Shown here piece after piece: positions 39,260 to 49,037 of a stretch of 64,000 nt of DNA (positions within the stretch are counted from its first letter, which is position 1; each line of letters starts with the position of its first letter). Source of the DNA: Pomphorhynchus laevis (lineage: Eukaryota; Acanthocephala; Palaeacanthocephala; Echinorhynchida; Pomphorhynchidae); the NCBI GenBank assembly GCA_012934845.2, contig WNNJ02000274.1, forward strand, positions 1-64,000. The letters are read 5' to 3'. The notes under the pieces were generated by a model, which did no database searches, was not told the DNA's origin, and was given only the letters and a program-made list of their open reading frames with translations. The position numbers and the translations under genes are program-made.

Positions 39260-39410
39260 GATGAGCTTGACGAAGTTTGACAAACTACAGAGTCGGTAAC
39301 CATGGCGAAGACATTTTGTACTTTTCTTTGTTTTAAAGTATATTCGGTGTTTGTATATATTTTAGCCCAATGTAGAGAGGCTAAGAGGTTAATAATTCAT
39401 CTCTACATTA
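39260..39410 (-). mobile_element. Short RNase H-like relic
   Basis: At DNA level this resembles 24060-24260 (gtatatattttagc and aggttaataattca versus gtatatatcttagc and agctaataattcagcc), and a minus-strand frame gives LASLHWAKIYTNTEYTLKQR, similar to the KIYTDNKGVYHSVLKKR relic. A fossil of unknown family. Confidence 0.35.
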
Positions 39411-41076
39411 TTGTTATAATATTATAACAATAATTATTATTATTTAATACTAATTATTATTTAATAATAATTATTATTAAACATTATTATTTATTATAAT
39501 ATAAAATCAGTACACTGAGTTTAATTAATAATTAATTGAAACTTATCACAGTCAAATGTTTGGTGTTATTGTTTATTTTTCTTTTGTTATAAATAAAATG
39601 CTTTTTCAAAAAAATAATTATAATATATTAGATTTTATATAATTTATATCAAGTAAAAAATTAAAGTTGAAATTTAAAATAAAAGTTATTAATTATGAAT
39701 TGACTAATAAATAACAGATGGTGTATCAGAAGAAGAATTAGAGATCATCAGAATGAACTGCTATGTTACCAGGTTTCGGTTCCTGTTAGGAATTGCTATG
39801 TTTTGTTATAAAAGTCAATTTTTATGAATTAAATAAAAATTGATTTTTCTACTTTTTAATTATTACTTTACATAAATTTAAAACCTTATGATTAAAATTA
39901 TTTATTTTTTATTGTTTATACAAAATAATAAAATGATATTTTTTAGTATTTACAAAATATCCAGACTCAGTTAAAGAATCTGTTAAAATAAAAATTGATT
40001 ATGCATTTACAAATATCTTATGTGAATACGATGTAATGTGCATTTAACAATTAATAATGCATTATTTAAATATTAATTATAGTTTATTAGTTTTAGTGAT
40101 GATTGCTTGTGCTGGATAAGACGTGTTCATTGGTAAATGATACATGCATCACTATTAATTTAAGTTAAGCGAATATTTATACTGTATACGTTAAAAATTG
40201 ATTTTTCTACTTTTTAATTAATACTTTACATAAATTTAAAACCTTAAGATTATAGCAGTTCATCATCTGGATGAACTGCGATGCTATCAGGTTAATAAAT
40301 AATATACGATGTATTTTTTACTTTTTATCTTTATTAAAAATAAGGATAAATAATAAATCAGATCAGAACCTGCGTATTTTATACTAAATATAAATAAAGA
40401 TAAATAATAAATAATTATATAAGATTTTATATAAATTATATTTATATTATGTTAAAAAAATTGAAATTTAAAATAAAAGTAAAATAAAATCAAAATTTAA
40501 TAATTAAATAACAAATTTTATATAATTTATATCAAGTTAAAATAAAAAATGAAATTTAAAATAATAAAATATCGAAAAAATTAAGCAATTATATTAATGC
40601 ACTGATTGTTTCTCTACATAAGCAAATATTTGGGTACTTAACACAAATCTTCTAGCACTTGACTAAACATTGATTATTCAATGCAAATAATTTGCATATA
40701 ATGCATATAATTCATTAACTATATGATTTCGTCTATAAATCAGTAAATATTAAACTATAAGATTTTCTTCACATTGAATTTAAATTACTCGTTTTTAAAA
40801 CGTGTTATATTTAATAATTAATATCACTTTATGTATATTTAATACGATATGTATTAAATATCGTATTATTATGATATTAATATTAATATTACGATATTAA
40901 TATCGATACGTGCTATATTTAATATTAACTTTAATATAACTTTCATATTTAACAAATCTGTTGTTGTAAAAACAATAATAAATAGTAATAATGAAAAATT
41001 TCGCGTTGGATTGATCTTTACATTGTAATGTTTTAGCAATTTATTATTACTAAATTACTAAATTTTTAATTTCTAG
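39411..41076. other. AT-rich stretch with PLE-B module scraps and direct repeats
   Basis: Contains a degenerate minus PLE-B module (39690-39790), a scrap at 40255-40300, a 55-bp direct repeat (39838-39893 and 40197-40252), and the first copy of a ~125-bp repeat (40848-40972). Otherwise low-complexity A/T with no coding potential. Confidence 0.55.
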
Positions 41077-41630
41077 TTGATTCTTTCAATCACGGCATTT
41101 TGACAAATATTGTAAACTGTTTTGCCCCATGAAATCATTTAAAAAGTGTTGATGATTGCCAGTCAACTAGCCAGGTAAAACATCCATTGTTGTTTGTCGG
41201 TCAACTTGGTGGCAGCCGAACACCCTAAGATGCATTACATGACGTCTTAGGCGTGATCGCTATACATTCTATTGATCTTGCAGTTTGAAGATTGGTCCAT
41301 ATTATCTTCCAATTGGTCAATATTATAGAAAATATAAGCTTCAATCGTTCGAAGCTGCATATTCTCAGAGCATATCATTAGATTTGATAAATGTTTTTTT
41401 TTCATTTCTTTGAAAAAATATTGGGATTTACAATACAAAAAGCTTTACAATCTCAAAGCATTTTGAAGCGATCCAATTGAAAACTGATGCTCTCCAAAAT
41501 AGAAAGATATGTATTAAATATCGTATTGTTATGATATTAATATTAATATTACGATATTAATATCGATACGTGCTATATTTAATATTTACTTTAATATAAC
41601 TTTAATATTTAACAAATCTGTTGTTGTATG
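40848..41630. repeat. ~125-bp direct repeat pair flanking the tentative exon
   Basis: 40848-40972 and 41506-41630 are nearly identical: gatatgtattaaatatcgta, tattaatattacgatattaa and acaaatctgttgttgta. They flank 530 bp that includes the tentative host exon, so this stretch may have been involved in a local duplication or an excised element. Confidence 0.75.
41077..41174 (+). CDS. Tentative host gene exon between B and C, with in-frame TGA
   Basis: Acceptor ttaatttctag ends at 41076 and donor gtaaaa starts at 41175. The length, 98 nt (2 + 96), converts the phase 1 end of exon B into the phase 0 start of exon C, which the chain requires. The frame reads DSFNHGILTNIVNCFAP, then TGA at 41130-41132, then NHLKSVDDCQSTSQ. 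TGA would be Trp if the third base were G. Either a real exon with a nonsense change or sequence error, or a chance match. The other two frames close quickly. Confidence 0.4.
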
Positions 41631-42019
41631 TTTTAAATAAAAACTTTATGTGATAATATGATTTATCCAATACGATATTGATCAAATTGTAAATAGAGAT
41701 TTAATTCAAACGAATTAGTTTGAATTAGTTCGGTAATTTCAGGCAGTTTGACTATTTTTAATCTAATCGAATGAAATAAGAATCCTAGTTTGAAGCTGCA
41801 GCAATAAACATTTATTTTTTTAAAATCAAATTTATGTTTTGATTTTTAATTATAATTTATAATTAAATTTTTATCTAATCAAACAAATATTTAGTAATTT
41901 AGTTATCACTAAATTTTGTTAAATGCTAACTCTTGTTATCATTTTAGAATTTGATTATTTATTATTTTATAGAGTCACATATTATTTGAAGATAGCAAAC
42001 GAGAATTTGGTTGAGCGCC

Positions 42020-42201
42020 TCCTAATCAACTTTAGGGAACAACCAAATTCTCGTTTCTTTTTATTTTTCTTTTGCCGTTTATTCCGTATGGAAGCGGGGT
42101 TGGCGTTTATTGAGAGCCGACCCCGCTTCCAAACGGAATTAACAGCAAAAGAAAAAGAATAAGAAACGAGAATTTGGTTGTTCCCTAAAGTGGATTAGGA
42201 T
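42020..42201. mobile_element. Foldback MITE, ~80-bp arms
   Basis: cctaatcaactttagggaac with aaccaaattctcgtttcttt is matched in inverse by aagaaacgagaatttggttg with ttccctaaagtggattagga. The inner part aagcggggttggc/gccgaccccgctt is GC-rich and encloses an 11-base loop. No coding capacity; the 79-residue frame across it is translated hairpin. Confidence 0.85.
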
Positions 42202-42299
42202 GCGGTTAATAAGTTATTAAGTGGCGTATAAAATTGTTGGGCAAGGTATTCAAAACGACGACGATTTTCAGAAGTAAAATGAACAGGAAGTATGAATTT

Positions 42300-42425
42300 G
42301 AGCTAATTTCGTAAGCATTATCCAGTATGAACCATAAGTGTAGTTCATACTGGATAATGTCCCAGGTAACAAAGAGCTTAAAAAAGGGACAAGTTCATAC
42401 TTGTCCCATGTAACAAACAGCTTAG
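42300..42425. repeat. Two adjacent hairpins sharing a gttcatac core
   Basis: cattatccagtatgaac/gttcatactggataatg (about 42319-42360) is followed by gggacaagttcatacttgtccc (about 42390-42415). Both contain gttcatac and are trailed by (c/t)atgtaacaaa-cagctta-like sequence, so they may be related foldbacks. Confidence 0.7.
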
Positions 42426-42734
42426 AAATAGAGCTTAAAATTAATAATTAATGAATTCATAATTTATTAATAATAAATAACGTAGGATATATTAAATAAT
42501 AAATTAGGTATTAAACATTAACTTATTTAATTCCTTTCTTTAATATTTTTTTCATTATATTTCTGATATAAACAAATGGATTACTTTTCCCGCCTATTTA
42601 TATTCTGATTGAAGGAATCGGGAAGAATCAAACAGCAGAAGCTAACTCTATGCTGTTTCGGCTTTTGAGTATCATCAGTAGGGGGCTGCTGCACAACTGG
42701 ATTGAAGTGCAGCACCCCTAGACATCTCAATAAG

Positions 42735-42965
42735 TCCTTCTAGTACACATCCATGTACTAAGAACTAACACTTGTGAGAGTATTCATCATGTACATTTAC
42801 TAGGAAGGTGTATTAGGAACGTATATTAGGAACATGTACTAGGAACATACATCCATGCACTAGAAACATGTACTAGGAACTGTTAGATCCTAGTACAATT
42901 AGTCCTTCTAGTGCACATAATGTACTAGGAATTAACACTTGTGAAATTGTTAATTCATAGTGTTA
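42735..42965. repeat. Degenerate tandem repeat (gtactaggaac units)
   Basis: Irregular repeats of gtactaggaaca/tattaggaac occur 6-7 times and are bracketed by duplicated blocks agtccttctagt and ctaacacttgtgaga/ttaacacttgtgaaa. Minisatellite-like; no coding potential. Confidence 0.65.
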
Positions 42966-43508
42966 GTTTCTATTTAAAAGATTAGCATAATAATAGATTT
43001 GTGGATAGACAAATAATTTCAAAAGTTTTATTTTGCCAAATTAAGTATTAATATAATTACTAAATAATTAATATTAATTATGCATTAATAATTGCTTAAT
43101 ATTAATGAATAATTATATTAAATGATTTTACGTATTTTGCATTATATTGCAAAATTTAGCACATATTGTTATTTGTTCATCTTACATTAAATTACTTATT
43201 AAATTTACTTATTAGTAATATGTAAATAACCGATTTATTTTAAATATCGTGATACTTTTAAATATTTATGTAAATTGATTATAAAGGGTTTAGTATGGAG
43301 ACATCTTATGCGTTTGATTGGCTTTGACCCTAAAACTGAGATGTTTACAAAATCTCCAATCACTATAAGGTTATAAACAAATGTTTACTGTTAAAATTTA
43401 ATGTTTTATCTCTTGTTTAGACAATCTTCTGTCTACACTGCTTTCATGTCCAATCTTGCAGATGTAATTGATTGCAAAGTATTTTGTATGTTCTTTTTAT
43501 ATGTGTAG

Positions 43509-43691
43509 GTGCTTGATCATAACTTCTTACTTGGAAATATAATCTTAAAGTTTTCTCTACAACTGATGCTTTATTCCGTGGCACCGAGCTCATTTGTAAC
43601 CACTACACTAAAAGGTAAATATTCGTTGTCTGGCGTATCAGAAGATTTAAGAGAATCATGGACGAGAGCATTGCTGGTGATTATTTATAAG
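43509..43691 (+). CDS. Host gene exon C
   Basis: 183-nt exon, acceptor atatgtgtag ending at 43508 and donor gtatat at 43692, phase 0 at both ends. The frame reads VLDHNFLLGNIILKFSLQLM, LYSVAPSSFVTTTLKGKYSL and SGVSEDLRESWTRALLVIIY. A possible internal donor (gtaaat at 43616) and acceptor 27 nt later would remove nine residues in frame (GKYSLSGVS); retention seems more likely. It joins in phase with exon D. Confidence 0.65.
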
Positions 43692-44517
43692 GTATATTTA
43701 ACTTTAGTTTGTAAATGCAATCAGATCAGCTAAATGAATAATATAAAATATACTATAAAATATAACTGAATAAATAAATTACTATAAAATTTAAGTTAGA
43801 AATAAAGTAAATTAAAAATCAAGATAAATAATTATAAATAATAAATAACTATATAAGATTTTACACCATAAATATTTATATCAAGATAAAATTTAAAATT
43901 AAAATTTAAAATAAAAGTATTTTTATGAATTGACTAATGAATAAGAAACATTGTATTACCATAATGATTATAGGTCATCAAAAGGAACTGCTATGATATC
44001 AAGTTTCGGCCCTTATTCTTCGACCAAAGATAGCAGTGGGGTCAAATACATGTCATGACCCATTTCCGCTGATTAAATTTGATTATATAGTATCTTATTC
44101 TAATGCAAAGTATATTATTTATTATCCATCAGTAATAATGATATTATTAATGACATCAGTAATATTCGTGTTAAAAAAGTTGATTTTTAACTTAAGTTGT
44201 TTTTTAACTTAAATCAAGTTAAAAAAAATAAAATAAACGTCATTTTTATGAATTGACTAATAAATTACAGACGTTGTATCAGAATAACAATTAGATGTCA
44301 TCAGGAGAATCTGCTAGTCTAACAGGTTTCGGCCCCTAACTCCTCTACCCAACATAGCAGCGGGGCCAAATACATGCTAATGATGTATTTCCTCTGAAAT
44401 AACTATCTAGTATCTTATTCTAATACGAAGTATATTATTCACTATCCATCCATAAAAATTTGTCACATAAGAGTTTAAATTTATTCTTTTTATTATTGTG
44501 CTGATTTATATATTTTA

Positions 44518-45030
44518 CTATTTTTGCTTGATGATATTTTTATAGTAACCTAGTTTAAAATATGTATCTATTAAATTATTTAAATGATTTTGAAGAAAGC
44601 CAATATCATTACATATTGTTGCAATTCTTAAAATTTCATTATTTAATGTATTATATTTTATATTATATGGTATGCATGAATGCTCATGCAAAAATATGTT
44701 TCTTGTAAATTTAAATATGTCATCTTTACGATATAAATTAAAAGTAGTTTTAATTGATGTTAATTTAATGTTCATATTTAGATATACACCTTCTTTATCA
44801 TTAATATTGGTTTTGTTAAGAATAAGGCTTTCTGGATAAATGTGCTCACTAATTGAATAACAATTATTAGAATTAAATACACATATATCATCAATGTATC
44901 GAAGCACATATTTCATATATTTATATTGTTTAGATTTAGTTTTTACACAGTTATGAACAAATTCATATTCTATAAAGCTTAAAAACAAGTCAGCTATAAT
45001 TTGGGCTACTATTACCACCCATTGGAACAC
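44518..45030 (-). CDS. PLE-B reverse transcriptase, motif B end to C-terminus
   Basis: 170 residues: ADLFLSFIEYEFVHN (end of motif B), motif C YVLRYIDDICVFN (~42-54), HIYPESLILNKTNINDKEG, NLYRKDDIFKFTRNIFLHEH and ICNDIGFLQNHLNNLIDTYF. It defines what all the shorter PLE-B fragments in this window correspond to. It overlaps the upstream frame by about 40 nt at the frameshift. Codon use is extremely AT-rich, like the host introns. Confidence 0.7.
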   Translation of the reverse strand: MFQWVVIVAQIIADLFLSFIEYEFVHNCVKTKSKQYKYMKYVLRYIDDICVFNSNNCYSISEHIYPESLILNKTNINDKEGVYLNMNIKLTSIKTTFNLYRKDDIFKFTRNIFLHEHSCIPYNIKYNTLNNEILRIATICNDIGFLQNHLNNLIDTYFKLGYYKNIIKQK

Positions 45031-45565
45031 ATTTTATTTGTCTAAATATAGATGTCCCTACTTTTAAATAATTTTGATTTATCAAAATATTTAAGGATTC
45101 TATTAATTCAATTTTATCCATATATTTATATTTATTTGATGGTTTAATTTTTGTTAGATAGGCGTTATAATTATTATAACATATATATGTATATCTTTTT
45201 CCGAATATAAGGTTAATTAATTTTACTAACGCTTCTTTAATATCTACTAAATCTAGATTTGTATAAAGCGTACTAAAATCGTATGTATTTATATTTTGAA
45301 AATTTATTCCTTTTGTCTGTTTTAAAAATTCTTTTGTAGAATTAATACTGAAATAGTGTTTTATACCAGTATTAATTTCGATTACCTTGCAATATTTTTT
45401 TAAATGTGCTTTAATTACTTTAAGTATTTTATTCATATAGACAGAAAGTGGTTTTAATGTACATTTAAACGCACTACATATGAACCTAGGTTTTATTGGA
45501 TTTTTATGTAATAACGAATAGTGGTCATCAGGAGGGCCTGCTATGTTATCAGGCTTTAGTCCCAA
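44990..45565 (-). CDS. PLE-B reverse transcriptase, motifs A and B
   Basis: 191 residues, the best-preserved RT core of the family: DDHYSLLHKNPIKPRF, TLKPLSVYMNKILKVIKAHL, GIKHYFSINSTKEFLKQ, motif A NTYDFSTLYTNLDLVDI (~97-113), then YKYMDKIELIESLNILINQN, and the start of motif B RQIKCVPMGGNSSP (~174-187). The N-terminal ~15 residues are encoded by the terminal module itself. The YDFSTLYT pattern occurs in PLE-related RTs of many invertebrates, possibly the Naiad type. A frameshift inside motif B moves reading to 44518-45030. No nuclease domain is seen upstream. Confidence 0.65.
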   Translation of the reverse strand: MGLKPDNIAGPPDDHYSLLHKNPIKPRFICSAFKCTLKPLSVYMNKILKVIKAHLKKYCKVIEINTGIKHYFSINSTKEFLKQTKGINFQNINTYDFSTLYTNLDLVDIKEALVKLINLIFGKRYTYICYNNYNAYLTKIKPSNKYKYMDKIELIESLNILINQNYLKVGTSIFRQIKCVPMGGNSSPNYS

Positions 45566-45659
45566 TCTCCTCTACCCAACATAGCAGCGGGGCCAAATAC
45601 ATGCTAATGACGTATTTTCTCTGAGGAAATTTGATTATCTGGTATCTATTCCATGTATA

Positions 45660-46330
45660 AAAATTTTCCGCTAATGATTTTTTTTTTCAATATTATTGTG
45701 TTGATTTATATATTTCACTATTTTCTGCTTGATGATATTTTTATAGTAACCTAGTTTAAAATATGTATCTATTAAATTATTTAAATGATTTTGAAGAAAG
45801 CCAATATCATTACATATTGTTGCAATTCTTAAAATTTCATTATTTAATGTATTATATTTTATATTATATAGTATGCATGAATGCTCATGCAAAAATATGT
45901 TTCTTGTAAATTTAAATATGTCATCTTTACGATATAAATTAAAAGTAGTTTTAATTGATGTTAATTTAATGTTCATATCTAGATATACACCTTCTTTATC
46001 ATTAATATTGGTTTTGTTAAGAATGAGGCTTTCTGGATAAATGTGCTCACTAATTGAATAAAAATTGTTAGAGTTAATATTCTATAAAGCTTAAAAACAA
46101 GTCAGCTATTATTGGGCTACTATTACCACCCATTGGAACACCTTTTACTTGTTTAAATAATTCCCTACTTTTAAATAATTTTGATTTATCAAAATATTTA
46201 AGGATTCTATTAATTCAATTTTATCCATATATTTATATTTATTTGATGGTTATATTTATATAAGCGTTATAGTTATTACAATATAAATGTGTATATATTT
46301 TTCCGAATATAAGATTAATTATTGTCTTAA
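45660..46330 (-). mobile_element. PLE-B unit, internally deleted
   Basis: Frame 45671-45976 (101 aa) repeats the C-terminal RT region. Upstream, the sequence from 46080 to 46330 matches the motif A-B region but motif C is removed by a deletion (tattctataaagc joined next to agagttaa). It is oriented like the neighbouring full unit. Confidence 0.65.
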
Positions 46331-46620
46331 GTGATATCTCCTTAAGAAGATATATTATAATATTTTCTTATAATATATATATTATATATATTATATATTA
46401 TAATATATATAATATATTGTTATATTAATATAATTAAGTGTTATAATATAACTATAATTTTTATTGGTCAAAATATTTAATAAAAGCTTGTAACATTCTA
46501 ATAACATTAATATTAAATTATTAATAACATTAATATTAACATTCTTGTAACATTAATATTAAATATTAAAGTATTTAATGATACTGATGGTATAGTGATG
46601 GTATTATTAATACCATCACC
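46331..46620. repeat. AT-rich palindromic region
   Basis: Runs of ataatatatatattat type and repeated taataacattaatattaa blocks, ending with the hairpin gtgatggtatta/taataccatcac at about 46596-46620. No coding. Confidence 0.6.
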
Positions 46621-46884
46621 GACATTTCGTTGTGAGAAAAATAAATTTGTGTTTGATTATCATGCTCCAATATAAATAAATATAAATTAATTAAGATTTT
46701 ACCATTTGAAAAACTGAAATTTAATAGCGAAACTTATAAATGACAAATTACTTAATTAAGTATTAACTTGTCTTAATAATTGTAGCGGAGAAATACATTA
46801 GTGTCAAACTTAGTTTCATGTTAGTGAAATAAAATTATAGACACGAGTATTTATTTTAATTTTTACAATTTACAAGCTTTCAAA

Positions 46885-47110
46885 TGTATGATCTTTTCAA
46901 GCATATACTGGACTGTTCGAATTTCAAAAAATTTGATATGGTATTGTAGAAGGCAGCACCTTATCACTACATATGGCAAGGCGGTGTCCTGTGCTATAAT
47001 ATGCAAAGATTTTAAGATCAAGCATATACTTGAAAAGGATATGTTCCTTTTCAAGTATATATTCCTTTTCAAGCATATATTCTTTTTCAAGCATATACTT
47101 GAAAAGGACA
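46885..47110. repeat. Short repeats of ccttttcaagcatatatt with inverted copies
   Basis: An 18-bp unit (ttttcaagcatatat) occurs four to five times between 46895 and 47105, with inverted copies (aagcatatacttgaaaagga), so that 47022-47062 folds into a hairpin. The small frames on both strands here are translations of this repeat. Confidence 0.7.
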
Positions 47111-47547
47111 ACATCGAAAGCTTGCAAATTGAAAAAATAAAATAAATTCGTGGCTATAATTTTTTTTCCACTAAAATGAAACATAACTGAATATCACATT
47201 TTTATAATAAAAACACTATTGTTATATATAAGAAATATTAATCACACTAATAAAGATAATAAGAATATTATAATAAAAATATAATCACACTATCATATGA
47301 CTTTTAATTTTCAAATAATTTTAATTTTTAATAATAATTAACTAATTATTATATGAGTTTGGAAATATAACAGTTGTTTGATAAGTTATTTATTAATGCC
47401 CACTGCAGCCTCTCGGCTTAGCCCTGATAGCAAAAGTTACAGGAATTACATAAATTGAAAGCAAAATATTTAAAATATTAATCAAGACTGGGGGTGAGAT
47501 TTTACTTTTAGGATCGTTGACGTTGACTTGAAGGCGTTTTTATAGCA

Positions 47548-48108
47548 TCAGGCTGCGTGTAAATGATAATTAATTATTGTTGAATCTACAGGTATTGAAT
47601 CGATTTTGCTAAGAGGAATTGATGAAAGAATTGGACAAGAGAATACATTAGAGATTGGTTGACATTGTAGATTACAAAATTTGCAGCGACAACATATTGA
47701 ACGATCATGACATGGAATGTGGATAGTACACAGCTTGTCATGATAACCGTGAAGGTAGGCGCAAACGATGATAGGTCTTTTGGTGGCTTGAGGTCGTTGC
47801 CGAAGAGGTTGTAGTAGAGTGGCCTCTGTGGTTTTTTCGGGATCGACGGAATCGATCTTTTCTGTGAACTCATGGAAGTGCTTTTGGAATGCCGGTGATT
47901 TTGATAAGCAAATACGTTGTTGATAGTCTATTGATAGAGGTCGGATCGACGTTAGAACATAAAATGGAGTAGAGTGAATTTTTGGTGACACGCCGAGTAC
48001 TTTATTGACGAAGCGCCATTTCCAGGAGTCAGGTTGTTTGAAATTGTTAATCGAAAAGTCAGACCTGATGATTTGAAGCGCATAATTAATCATGGGTTCT
48101 AGCATCAC
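47548..48108 (-). pseudogene. LINE-J C-terminal ORF
   Basis: 186 residues with WKWRFVNKVLGVSPKIHS and a His/Cys-rich C-terminus HGYHDKLCTIHIPCHDRSIC followed by CRCKFCNLQC, reminiscent of a zinc knuckle. The + copy at 38776-39255 has the same blocks in a more decayed state. Confidence 0.6.
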
Positions 48109-48553
48109 TTAAAAGAAATGGAGTGCACCTTGCAATGATAAACTAGGCAGTTTCCTAAAAGCGAAAGTTGATGAGATGATCTTACAAGCTTTTTGTTCCA
48201 GATGCAAACGACATGACCAAGCAGAGGTTAGATGAACACCAAGATATTTAAAGGAGTTTACGAATTTTATGGGCTGATTGTTTAATGATAACTTGTCAGT
48301 TTGGGCTAGGTGACCGCCACGACGAAATTTTTTGTCTTTTGTTTTTAATGTGTTGACAGTAAGGTCATTTTGCAAACAGTATACATGAAGTTGGTCAAGT
48401 AGGGTCTGTAAAATTGTAGCGGATTCGCATATTATCAGAAGATCATCGGCGAAAAGAAGGATTTTGGACTTAATAGACGTATCTTTTAAAAATATGGACA
48501 GGTCTCTGATAAAAGGGAAAAGAGGAGAGAGCTAAGTGAGTCGCCTTGTAATA

Positions 48554-48569
48554 CTCTTTTATGTTGAAT
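48554..48569. repeat. Target-site duplication, left copy
   Basis: ctcttttatgttgaat, repeated as ctcctttatgttgaat at 51160-51175 (one mismatch). Joining the two flanks restores continuous LINE-J coding sequence, as expected for a true insertion duplication. Confidence 0.75.
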
Positions 48570-48764
48570 CACGACGAAATTTTATGGCTTTTGGAGAGGG
48601 CTTATAGGGTCGCCTTGTAATATTATGTATAATATTATTATGTAATATTACGATATTATTAATATCTCCTTTATTACAACAACATCTTACACAATTCTAA
48701 TAAACCTGAAATGTTTGAAAAAGAAATAGTTAACCTCTTCGTTTAATGTCCATAATCGATAGCG

Positions 48765-49037
48765 TTAGACTTCCTCCTCTTCGTTATCACTACTTTCAGA
48801 TAGCGCCTGATCATCTAGAATATCTGAATCAACCGATCCACTGACAACTAGCCGGCCTTTTTCCGGTATCATCTGTTTGTTTATAGTGGGCGTGATTATT
48901 TGATCCGTTTCACAAAAGTCAGTTGATAATTCTGTTTCATAATTAAAACTTCCGTCCGATTCATGATTATCACTATTTGCGTTCGATAAACTGTCAGTTA
49001 ATTCAGAATCAGATAAGGTATGTACGTCATGTGTCAT
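48765..49037 (-). CDS. RLE-3 acidic C-terminal extension, shifted frame
   Basis: 90 residues rich in Asp, Glu and Ser (SDSELTDSLSNANSDNHESD, DDQALSESSDNEEEEV). It overlaps the end of the main frame by four bases (49034-49037). It could be a separate frame after a frameshift or an overlapping start; the acidic tail has no known domain. Confidence 0.45.
   Translation of the reverse strand: MTHDVHTLSDSELTDSLSNANSDNHESDGSFNYETELSTDFCETDQIITPTINKQMIPEKGRLVVSGSVDSDILDDQALSESSDNEEEEV

Larger units (their letters stand above)
37555..39260 (+). mobile_element. Jockey/I-like LINE (LINE-J), plus copy, 5' truncated
   Basis: From about 37690 the frames give KTASRISLAKWAVHFKNLL (linker), SNKAAGPKY (start of RT), SYRGITLLNLA, the long RT frame 38011-38664, thumb and a C-terminal Cys/His region LHGYHDKFCS...CCTC to about 39255. 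A short deletion joins NKAAGPKY to the KGD block, and two stops interrupt the frame. The same family is present on the minus strand at 47525-51760. Confidence 0.75.
43900..46330 (-). mobile_element. Tandem PLE-B array (three terminal modules, two coding units)
   Basis: Reading the minus strand from 46330: a unit lacking RT motifs A to C (46330-45650), module at 45520-45600, the most complete unit (45565-44440), module at 44290-44370, a short AT-rich linker, module at 43960-44045. All lie in the same direction. Coding units separated by identical terminal modules are what the head-to-tail tandem copies of PLEs look like. The unit ends share ttttatggat and aagatactagat blocks. Confidence 0.7.
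47525..48569 (-). mobile_element. LINE-J minus copy, 3' half (downstream of the nested RLE LINE)
   Basis: Continuing after the inserted element: QHKRVLQGDSLSSLLFPF (motif B), LLFADDLLIICES (motif C-like, FADD) at about 48430-48470, then frame 48109-48375 (NTLKTKDKKFRRGGHLAQTD, FVNSFKYLGVHLTS) and frame 47548-48108 (KWRFVNKVLGVSPKIHST, C-terminal CRCKFCNLQC). Frames are broken by a few stops. The 3' end near 47525 has no clear poly(A). Confidence 0.7.

Noticed and set aside
39025-39303. 92-residue minus-strand frame
   Set aside because: Antisense of LINE-J C-terminal sequence; its upper end overlaps the RNase H-like relic but has no motif of its own.
41923-42162. 79-residue plus-strand frame
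   Set aside because: It runs through the arms of a foldback MITE; the protein reading is accidental.
42735-42965. CRISPR-like array
   Set aside because: Repeat units are irregular, adjacent and degenerate without unique spacers, and the DNA is animal nuclear; it is a minisatellite.
46863-47184. Overlapping frames on both strands with repeated YMLEKEYILEKE or KHIFFFKHILEKD
   Set aside because: These are translations of an 18-bp AT-rich DNA repeat with inverted copies, not proteins.
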